From the NCBI GenBank assembly GCA_964030785.1, contig OZ034979.1:13004583-13068582 (forward strand): a stretch of DNA of 64,000 nt. Reading direction: 5' to 3'. The notes beneath the pieces were generated by a model. The model searched no databases. It was not told where the DNA came from and saw nothing but the letters and a program-made list of their open reading frames with translations. This DNA is from Siderastrea siderea (lineage: Eukaryota > Cnidaria > Anthozoa > Scleractinia > Rhizangiidae). Positions 12,601-21,338 of the stretch are shown here, in pieces (the stretch's first letter is position 1; every line of letters starts with the position of its first letter). A program made the position numbers and the translations under genes.

Positions 12601-15600
12601 TGTGGAGCTCAACCTATTCTGTTATATTCTGTTGCAGATCATTGATGGAGTTAGGGATGAAATGAATCGTTTGTATACCATGTTCTGCACTAGAAATCCT
12701 TCTTTTGTGGAAAGAAAAGGCAAAGTTTCGATTCTAGCACATTCACTAGGGAGTGTTATAACATATGACATCTTAACCCTGTGGGACATTGAGTTAAGAC
12801 ACCTATCCCATAATGCAACAACAGGTACTGGCTTTCTCACAGAGAGCCTGCAGTACCTGCGGTCAGTCGCTGCTGGATCTAGCCATGAAAATATGGAGAC
12901 TGGATCCGAGGATAAAAAGAAAGAGAACTTGAGAGTGGAGCTGGCCAAAGCTCGTAGCCATGTCATGAAATTGGAAGCTATGATTGCCAGTGAAGTAGAA
13001 CATGAAACACATGGTGCAGATAACAGTTCGGTTGAATGCCCTTTTGCTCTGCGGTTTAAGGTATGACAGGTATTCTTGAATTCAAAATAACAACTGTTTA
13101 TCATTCCATTTCCCTTGACTCTCACCATCTGGATCATTAGTGTAAATCACTCTCACTTCCTAATGAGACAATTTATGATAGCATACAAAAAGGTGGGTGG
13201 GGCAAAGTGAAAGACGCCGGGGGATTCAGCACGATCTTATTGGTTTATTAGACATCTTTCATTTACTTTACAGACGTCAAACTTTCAGTGATTTGACGAG
13301 AGAGTTCTTTTTTGGTACAAAAATGTCAAATGCAAGATTATCATTTAAAAAACCCACTCAATCAGGTTTTCTTGCCCAGAGCCCTTGGATTTCTCAGTGC
13401 AGTCAACACTTATTATACTCGCCTGTTTGATGATTTGATTCATCTGCAGGTGGAAAACTTATTCTGTGTGGGATCACCGCTGGCAGTGTTCCTGACATTA
13501 CGCGGGCTCAGACCTCAGGATGACGTTGAAGATCACGTGCTACCTAAATCTGTTTGTAAACGACTGGTGAACATCTATCATCCTGCTGATCCTGTGGTAA
13601 GACATTGTAAACCAATAAAAAACTCAGCAAATCTACACAGGAACATACTGAAACAGCGATCCTGATGCTCTTCCTTTGATGCTAAAACCCAGAATATTTA
13701 TTCATTTCTTTTTCTGTCAGTTTTTGGTTATTGTATACGTGCCTTTTGGTGGTAATAGTGATAACTATTAATGAACGCTGGGTTCCAGAGTTCATTAATT
13801 TTGTTCTGGACTAGAGTGAATCTGTCTGACAGTTATGGTAAGTCATGTATAGCATCCTTTCTGATGGATACCGCTACAGTGTTATCGGGAATTTTGCAGT
13901 TTTTATGCCTGAAATTTACTGTCTGAGTGTGAACTTGACAGTGCTAACTTGCACCGGTATTGTGGAAACGTGGAAGTTTGTTAGTTTTTTGAGATAATAG
14001 AATTTCTTTTAATTCTTTATACAGATGGCCTATATCACGCAAGGTGGTTTTCAATAGGGCACTGTGAAAATATAACAAGATAAAATTTAGCTAAAATACT
14101 AAAATGCTGATATTGAAGTATTAGAAAAAAATTAAGAGGGATTAAACACCTAAGTTTTACTTAAAAGATGAAGAAAATGGAAAGCTATTTTAAAATTTAA
14201 ACCTATTATGTAACGATATTCTAAAAGCATTATAAGAGAGGTTTCTCATCTCCATAGGCAGGGCATTCCAGTCAAGTGAGGCACTATTTAGGGATCTAAG
14301 CAGTCCCCAGTTAGTATCTGATTTTATAATTCGAACAGTGTCCTTTGACCGAGTGTTGTGACTGTGACGGTCCGAACCTCAGATGATCATGTTGTTTCTA
14401 TCGTCCGAGTCTATTAAATTGTACATGTAAAGGCAGCGTTTCATTTGTCTTCTGGTTGTATAAGATTCACCCAATTCAGATCTTCAAGTGCTTCAGTTGA
14501 AGACGAATGTGGCGCCCTATCCAGGACCATCTTGGCTGCTCTATTTTGGAGAACTTGGATGGAATCCATTAAAACTTTGTTGTTTTTGTCGCCCCATACG
14601 ATACTTGCATATTCAAGTATTGGGATGACCATTGTTGTGACATAGATCTTTCTTGCATAAACAGGGAGCAGATGCTTAATTCTCTTTAAAACCCCTAACC
14701 TCTTCGCAACTTTGCTTTGTAATTGGTCAATATGATCGTGCCAGGTTAGGTACTGATTTATGGTCACGCCAAGGTATTTGAATTCCGTAACGTTCTCCAG
14801 CCGATCGTTATTAGCGTCAAGAGCTATATCATTAAATTGACTGAGTTTCGTACGGCTACCGATGATCATATAGACTGCGAGTAGTCTCTAATTTTGGCGA
14901 TGGCGATTGTGGGGCGGGCGAAATACACACACGCGCGCGCGCGAAATTTCGAGGCTACGCGACGCGAAAGGAGCGCGCGCGTGTGTGTATTTCGCCCGCC
15001 CCACAATCGCCACCGCCAAAATTAGAGACTACTCGCAGTCTAATGATCATAAACTTCGACTTTGCGACATTTAATGTCAACTTATTGTCGTGTAGCCAGG
15101 ATGTAATCGCTGCCAGGTCTGCGTTTTGCTTTAATTGCAAATCAGTTGGCGAATTCTCATGACAGTAAAGTGCCATGTCATCAGCAAACATAGTCATCCT
15201 TGAGTGTTTTAGTACAGCTTGAATGCCAGTTATATACACTAAGAATAACAACGGACCGAGAATACTACCCTGCGGTACCCCCACGGTGATTTTAGCTGGG
15301 GGAGACAGTTCATTTTCACACATCGTTTGCTGAGTTCGACCAGAGGGATATGAGCGGAACCATGCCAGACGTTTTCCTGCCACTCCTAGACCTTTAAGCT
15401 TGTTAATATTTTGGCGTTTATTTGTTTACACTTAACTATACTCTTCGTTTTAAGTCAGTAAAGTGAATGTTTTTTTGTGTTTATCAGGCGTACCGTTTGG
15501 AGCCTCTTGTCAGCGGAGACTACACCTCCATTCCGCCGGTACAACTGCACCGCTATGACAGTAAGCAGGCTGGATACTTTGAAGCTAAACCGAGTAAGAC

Positions 15601-18600
15601 TGGGGCCAAATGGGGAGGATTGTTCGCGTCATACCGATCCAAACAGAAATCAGAAGAGGAGGCCAGCGACAAGTCTGCGGGCTCAAACAGCGAAGAGAAT
15701 ATGGACGAGGATGAGGTGGTGATTGTACATAACGCGGCATCAGGGAAAAACGCTGAAGGTACAAGGGAGGATAATTAACCAAACAATGTAGTTTTTACTG
15801 TTGGCCATATTTAGAGAAAGTAGAAAATGTATTGTTTGCGTTTGTATACCACAGACATTATGGGTCTGCTATCCCTTCAATCAGCCTAATTCCGCAACTC
15901 AACAAGTTGATGAAACAAAATGATAACACAATCCCATCATATTCCATGCCCATACGTCCGCAGTTTGTGGTCAAATAAAAGAACCAAGAACACTTTTTAA
16001 ACCGCAGGAATAGTAAACAAACGGACAGTGACGAAGCTGCTCAGTTATTTTTTTCGCAAGTGATCCGGTTACTATTTTTATCTACAGTTATTTGAAAGTT
16101 TGGCAAAAAAAGTGAAAGAGTGATTTCAAGTGGAGCTGAAACCCTCAATTTGGTGGATAAACTATTAGCACTATTTTAATAAATTTTTGGGGGATCTAGA
16201 AAATAAAATGAGTGTAACTGATCTACGTTTATAAGGAATAAATCTTCGGTGGCTTTTTTCCTCCTTAATCACAAGCTGCCGAAAATTCGTTCAACTAAAT
16301 GCCCATTGCTTAAACGAATTCTAAGAAACACCTGGTCTACAGTCTAAGACTAAATCGAGGTTAATACTTGATTTCCATAAGCCACGACTAAACGAGTAAA
16401 AATCATATTAGAACTTGGACGAGCCGCAGATTACAAAAGCGGCCTCTGTACATAGCCTATCAATATTTTAATTTCGCTGGCCCTTATTGAAATTGTTTTA
16501 GATGACGTCTTTAGTCTTAAACCCTGTCAAAACTTCGTTTGAACCGTCTACCCAATGTGTACAACTGATTTCAACACTACTGATTCTGACTGATTTGCTA
16601 TTGATATTAATTAGTAAATGGTGCTGAGGGACACGCAGTTGCCATGGTCACAGACGGGCCTTCAGCGGCTCCTTCAAAGAGAACAGGCTGGTTAGCGAGT
16701 CTGTTCGGCTCAGCCAAACCCACCACGTCAAGTAGCTCTAGTCAGGAGTCAGAGGAAACTTCTGAAACAGATGGCGCCAAGAAAGAGGAACAAGCAAAGA
16801 AGGAAGAACACATCACAGTCCCTGCCAAAGGTAAGCATGTACACTCACATAATTACTCAGTTTTTATTGGTTGATTGGGTAATCCTCTTAAGATATTCCC
16901 TGCCCGTCCGTGAACTTCGGAGACAGATCCATTAAATTTTCCCGATGATTTTCGTAGGTATTTCCAACTTCTGTATAAATCTCACAGCTTCCGAAAATGT
17001 ACCAAACTGAATATATGCCGGAGAGGGCAGGTGCAGATGAATTCCTCGAAAGTAGTTCAAACAGCCATTAGAGCATTTCCTTACAAAAAAATTGGGTAAA
17101 AAAGAATTAAAAAGTTGACACTGGCTAGAAATATGGTTATGGACGTTTCGGCCACTACTGTTGCCTTCCTCAGCAAAGGTAAAAATGCAAATGTCTAACG
17201 GCGTCCTGCTTAGAATATGTAACCGATGTGTGATAAAACTAAATTACACCTCGAAGGAACTTTCTGAGTGCAACAATAGTCTCTAGAGTATTCTTAATGA
17301 CTCTAAAAATTCTTAATGTTATTGTATACGTTTGGTAGCGCTATGTGTTCGTTTATAGTGTTCCTATTTCGCACGGAATGCCAAGCTTCAAGAATTAGTC
17401 TTTGTCGCCACGCCGATGACCTGTCGACAATTTCAACGCTCTCCAAATCTATTTGATGACCGTTAAGCATATGTTGTTTGGCCAACAAAGAGTTTTTATC
17501 CAATGTTGCTATGGCCTTTGCGTGTTCTTTCACACGTGTTTTTAGCGCGCGTCATGTCTGACCAACATAAACACAGTCACAATCTTTACATTTGATCTTA
17601 TATACGATTCCTCTGGAAGCCTCTTTCTCGATCTTGTCTTTTGGCTTTTTAGTATACTCGAGATGGTGCGAATAGGTTTATGGGCGACCTTGATGTTGAA
17701 ACCTCGAAGAACGTTTGCAACTCTTTCGGAAAAACCTTTGGCGTAGGGGAGGATAACAAAGCCACGATGGTCGATATCATTTATTTCTTGTTGTCTACTC
17801 AGTTGGCGGCCATTGTGAATGAAGTTAGCAGGGTAGTTGTTAGTGGCGAGGGCTTTCGCTACTCGCTTAGTTTCCCGTGATACTTCCTCCTCCGTGGAAG
17901 GAATGTTCCTTGCGCGATCCATGAGAGTGCGAGCGACCGAGTGTTTATGCTGGGGATGGTGGTGTGATTTGAAATCAAGGTAACGGTCGGTGTTGGTAGC
18001 TTTCCTGTAGACAGACACGGTGATCGAGCCGTCTTCTTGTCTGGTTGTTTTGGTGTCAAGAAAGGCAATGGAACCTTCTGATTCTATCTCGATTGTAAAT
18101 TTGATGTGAGGGTTGATGGAATTGAGATGTGAGTGGAATTCATCTACGCGTTCCCTTTTTACACATACGTGGCTATCATCTACGTATCTAAACCACCATT
18201 TGGGAGGGTTAGGGGTCGATGAGAGAGCCTTTTCTTCGACATGTTCCATGACGAGATTGGCCAAGATGGCGCTGACTGGGGATCCCATCGGACAACCGAA
18301 ATTTGTTGGAAATGGTTGCCTTGGAATACAAAGAAATTGTTGTCGAGGACGAATTGTAGAAGTGCCATGATATTTTGAATAGATAAGTTGGTTCTCTCCG
18401 GTGGTGATTGGTCAGAGTCCATGCAGTCTCTCTTTAACCACTTCGATTGCTAGGTGGGTCGGGATGCAAGTAAACAGTGACACGACGTCAAAAGATACTA
18501 GAATCTCATCGGGGTCTACTGATAAGGTGCAGATCTTTTCGACGAAAGATGCACTTTTTTTAACTGTGTATTCATTGGATAAAAACTCTTTGTTGGCCAA

Positions 18601-19361
18601 ACACCATATGCTTAACGGTCATCAAATAGATTTGGAGAGCGTTGAAATTGTCGACAGGTCATCGGCGTGGCGACAAAGACTAATTCTTGAAGCTTGGCAT
18701 TCCGTGCGAAATAGGAACACTATAAACGAACACATAGCGCTACCAAACGTATACAATAACATTAGGAATTTTTAGAGTCATTAAGAATACTCTAGAGACT
18801 ATTGTTGCATTCAGAAAGTTCCTTCGAGGTGTGATTTAGTTTTATCACACATCGGTTACATATTCTAAGCAGGACGCCGTTAGACATTTGCATTTTTATC
18901 TTTGCTGGGGAAGGCAACAGTAGTGGCCGAAGCGTCCATAACCATATTTTTAGCCAGTGTCAACTTTTTAATTCTTTTTTACCCAATTTTTTTAACATGC
19001 CTGGCTACACACCGAACACATTTCCTTACAACTTGTATCACAATCTTTATCTTATGATTTGGAAATTTTTGAGTGAACTGAAAACCAAAATAATTGCAGT
19101 ATTTGGAAGCAACGTTTGATATATCTTGTTTTGTGAATGCTGGCGTAAGTCGCACTTTTTTAACCTTTACCTTTCAATTCCCTTTCAGTGTTAAAAGAGC
19201 GACTCGATTACACGCTACGCGAAGGATATATGGAAAGTAACTATTGGTCAGCGGTCACTTCTCACGTGTCGTACTGGACGTCATGTGATGTGGCACGGTT
19301 TATTCTTGAAAACTGCCTGGATTTAACCCCAGATGAAGGGGAAAGTATGCAGCTATCTTGA
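6608..19361 (+). CDS. DDHD1: DDHD1-like intracellular phospholipase A1, complete 12-exon gene
   Basis: Exons: 6608-6989, 8595-8722, 9556-9607, 10540-10668, 11547-11688, 12136-12248, 12359-12465, 12638-13060, 13450-13596, 15488-15758, 16615-16830, 19189-19361. All introns are GT-AG and phases agree; the 2,283 nt encode 760 aa. The family hydrolyses phosphatidic acid and related phospholipids at the sn-1 position. Seen in order: Pro-rich N-terminus; WWE-like region (about 54-82, [13 protein letters not shown]); VFVIHGIGQ (257-265); lipase nucleophile Ser387 in HSLGS; DDHD domain from about 493 ([11 protein letters not shown]) to the C-terminus, with NIYHPADPV and [12 protein letters not shown]. 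Human DDHD1 is about 870-900 aa. No SAM domain is visible, which favours DDHD1 over DDHD2 or SEC23IP. Intron insertions do not disturb exons. The acceptor before exon 11 is pyrimidine-poor and is the least certain join. Confidence 0.93.
7500..8110 (+). mobile_element. Penelope-like element remnant with GIY-YIG fragment (intron 1)
   Basis: The 7900-8060 stretch reads [20 protein letters not shown] followed by a PVAEHFNG segment, then a frameshift and an AEIRGFQN segment. This is the pattern of the GIY-YIG endonuclease found at the C-terminus of Penelope-like retroelements. Upstream, 7540-7625 contains a cgtttcgacaacctgagc block of the kind found in such elements' untranslated regions. No RT core is present, so it is a short fossil. 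It lies in the same orientation as the host gene. Confidence 0.6.
10885..10982 (+). repeat. LINE 3' terminus with ATT microsatellite tail (intron 4)
   Basis: gtaaagtgctattgagc, then gaaatagcgctatagaaata, followed by a run of att units to about 10980. A gcgctata-type stem followed by a simple trinucleotide tail is typical of CR1/L2-type LINE 3' ends. Confidence 0.55.
11273..11326. repeat. CATC microsatellite
   Basis: About 13 units of ccat/catc with one imperfect unit (ccatacat) near 11312. Located in intron 4. The overlapping Met-Asp-Gly repeat open frames on the minus strand are artefacts of it. Confidence 0.9.
11412..11495 (-). repeat. tRNA-like SINE fragment (intron 4)
   Basis: On the minus strand a B-box-like ggttcaaatct (11432-11442) is preceded by gtgagagtccttgcctccg, which resembles a tRNA D-arm/anticodon region. 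A complete cloverleaf is not convincing, so I call it a tRNA-derived SINE or tRNA relic rather than a gene. Confidence 0.45.
14230..15405 (-). pseudogene. LINE reverse transcriptase fragment (CR1/Jockey-like), antisense in intron 9
   Basis: Minus strand from about 15405: a [13 protein letters not shown] segment, [16 protein letters not shown] (RT motif), FADDMALY with the catalytic FADD, then [14 protein letters not shown]. After an inserted MITE the frame resumes with a GSRTKLS segment, FKYLGVTI, an EYASIVWG segment, and past an in-frame TGA a HNTRSK tail and LDWNALP-like end near 14230. The endonuclease and the N-terminal RT are absent (5'-truncated). It is dead because of the insertion and the stop, though most of the frame is open, so it is not very old. 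Confidence 0.9.
14871..15042. mobile_element. 172-bp MITE with ~70-bp TIRs and 9-bp target duplication
   Basis: The element begins tagactgcgagtagtct and ends with its complement. The two TIRs match over about 70 bp with one visible difference near position 30. Perfect 9-bp duplications atgatcata flank it (14862-14870 and 15043-15051). A 9-bp duplication with long TIRs fits Mutator-like elements (Merlin is an alternative). It splits the reverse transcriptase; removing it with one duplication restores the reading frame. Confidence 0.88.
17090..17505. repeat. Left arm of Penelope-like inverted repeat
   Basis: A ~415-bp arm holding the 3' UTR and the end of the GIY-YIG coding part on the minus strand. 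It pairs with 18574-18990. Only scattered differences were seen (for example attgggtaaaaaagaatt is shared, ctcagcaaag against ctggggaag). Confidence 0.85.
18574..18990. repeat. Right arm of Penelope-like inverted repeat
   Basis: Inverted copy of 17090-17505. On the plus strand it reads [15 protein letters not shown] through NVYNNIRNF and stop, the end of the GIY-YIG region. The junction with the antisense RT lies at about 18573. About 28 bp beyond the homology (18991-19018) belongs to the insertion but has no counterpart in the left arm. Confidence 0.85.
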
Positions 19362-19800
19362 CTGGAAGGTAATTGTGATGAAAAGAGTTTGCTAGATAAA
19401 ATCGAGCGTTGTATTTCCAGTGAAGATTTACTGGACGGTGTTGTAGGTTATTCCGGTTAAGAATAGACTTGATCAGCACCAGCCGAGCCGCGGAACAAAC
19501 ACCCGTAACCGTTTGTGTAAGGAGTAGAAAACATTTCCTATGTTTCTATAAGGTTACAGAAAAAATAATTTCACGTCGGGAGAAGAAGAAACTTTTGTAG
19601 GAAACATGCTGTTGGCGAGTGTTTTCATCGCCTTTTACGGTTGTTTCTACTTTGCTTATGAAAGCGGCGCAAAGAAAATGTTTTCTGTTTTCTTTTGAAT
19701 CTATAGGGTTGATATGGTAATAGGGTAATCAACCAAAGATAGCCCGTATTTACTAAAGGTTTATATCATCTAATGTGAAACTGAAACAACTTCAAATTTG

Positions 19801-19806
19801 AATAAA
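19801..19806 (+). terminator. Candidate polyadenylation signal for DDHD1-like gene
   Basis: AATAAA about 440 nt after the stop codon; the first canonical hexamer noticed downstream. Confidence 0.4.
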
Positions 19807-20433
19807 CGTTGCTTTTTCTTGAGAGATTTAGGATAGTGAATCTGGAGAGCAAAAAACGTTGTTACAACCCATCAAACCTCACATGTACGTTACTTAATCA
19901 AGCATACGGCTACCAAGAAGAATTGATCACCAAACGGAATGTCCTGATACTTGATATCTCCTAACTCCTTTTGTAACAAATGTATGACAGCCATTAAGGA
20001 GAATTTTAATACTAATTTTCGAGCTCCGGGGTTTAATGGTAAGGTGTCTTTTTGTTTACGGTGCGAAGTAGTGGTGATTTAAGAACCAGAACAACCTGCA
20101 ATTATATATTTCATTTTGCAATCTTTATTCACTGTTTGTCAGTAAAAAGTTGATATTTATGTTCCCTTATTGCGTTCTTATTAAAAGCCTGTTTTTGTTG
20201 TTGAAGATAAACTTTTTGGTTGGACGTCAAGAAAGTAGCTTGAAAATACCTTTGTGGTTGCATTCAGTGACAATAATTATCAAAGTACTAAATGGGGCCG
20301 TTAGGTGTGTTTGAATATTTGTTGAAAAGGGATGACCTAAGACACGAAATGACTCATAGCGATTGACTGATGAAACAGCCAATCATACAAGTAAACAGAT
20401 AACCATACAGCTGGTGAAATCTTGGTAAAGCTA

Positions 20434-20852
20434 CCGTTCGCATAGGCTCAGTCTTCAGCCGTGAGTGTATCGATGCGCCCGCGATTCTCGCCACCTTCAC
20501 GGCTGGGCGCACGGGTTTGGTTGCATGTCCGTGACGTCATTACAATTCTAATAATTATGCAGACAATCCACACGTCATTTGCTTAAATTTTGTCTCTGTT
20601 TTTTTATCGTCTTGAAAAAAAAGCGAAATGCGAATAGTATGCCTCAAACGTCCTCCTAAAAGTGTGAAATTTCAAGAGAAAGACGAAATCCCGCTAAATT
20701 ATGTCGCGCATTCTGCCCCGCGAATTTCAGGGGGCTTGTCTCTGATTGGTCACTCTAAACAATAAGCAAACACGTGCGCCCAGCCGTGAAGGTGGCGAGA
20801 ATCGCGGGCGCATCGAGACACTCACGGCTGGAGACTGAGCCTACCGTTGGCA
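20434..20852. mobile_element. 401-bp MITE with ~70-bp TIRs and imperfect 9-bp target duplication
   Basis: The element is 20443-20843 and begins taggctcagtcttcagccg. Its TIRs (20443-20513 and 20772-20843) match with very few differences. Flanks ccgttcgca (20434-20442) and ccgttggca (20844-20852) form a 9-bp duplication with one mismatch. The central ~260 bp is AT-rich and non-coding. TSD length and terminal TAG match the MITE at 14871, suggesting one superfamily (Mutator-like). The open frame at 20774-20956 is an artefact. Confidence 0.8.
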
Positions 20853-21009
20853 GCGGTCTCGTCAAATTGACATCCTCTCTTTATCCTTGGCCACTCAACG
20901 TTACCACAGGACACAGTCTAAAAATAGCTCAGGGTGATTTCTGTAAGGAAACATGATAAGTATTCCCTCGCTTAGCTCATCCTCTCTTGGCGTGTGTCAT
21001 AAATTGTTA

Positions 21010-21015
21010 ATTTAT
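21010..21015 (-). terminator. Candidate polyadenylation signal for FGF-like gene
   Basis: The complement of AATAAA, about 325 nt beyond the FGF stop codon. Chance occurrence in AT-rich DNA is possible. Confidence 0.3.
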
Positions 21016-21338
21016 TCTAAAATAGGTTATTTATAAAATCCTAAAAAATAAATATATTGTTTTTAATGTAAAAATACACCGCAAGCTTGTGAAAGCTTTT
21101 TTTTAAAAGGAGTGTTAAGCGAATAGCTGGGAAGTATTTTTCTTTCTAGTTTTATGATTCAATAAATATATTGTACACAATATTCTGAGTCCAAATGCTT
21201 CCTTGTTAGCTTATCTCTTAAATAGAGATGACGTCACCATGCTGTGCGTGCATGAACCCGGCCTCGCTCTGGTGTTTTGGTGCCTTGTCTCGTGTTGAAT
21301 CCTTCGTTGTGTGTTGAACTCTATCGTACCACTGTAGT

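Larger units (their letters stand above)
17074..19031 (-). mobile_element. Penelope-like retroelement with inverted partial copy, 13-bp TSD (intron 11)
   Basis: catttccttacaa occurs at 17074-17086 and 19019-19031 and bounds a 1,932-bp insertion. The minus strand encodes a 5'-truncated Penelope-like polyprotein. RT parts: [15 protein letters not shown] (near 18510), [20 protein letters not shown] (18288) and RYVDD. These are followed by [19 protein letters not shown], the GIY-YIG endonuclease, ending near 17303. At least two frameshifts and an in-frame TGA just after VGQT make it non-functional. Upstream of the truncated RT lies an inverted copy of the element's own 3' portion (18574-18990), which matches 17090-17505. 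Inverted terminal copies are a known peculiarity of Penelope elements. Confidence 0.9.

Noticed and set aside
12622..13137. Long minus-strand open frame of 171 codons
   Set aside because: It is exactly antisense to DDHD1-like exon 8, which has the lipase motif and fits in phase. The antisense protein shows no family.
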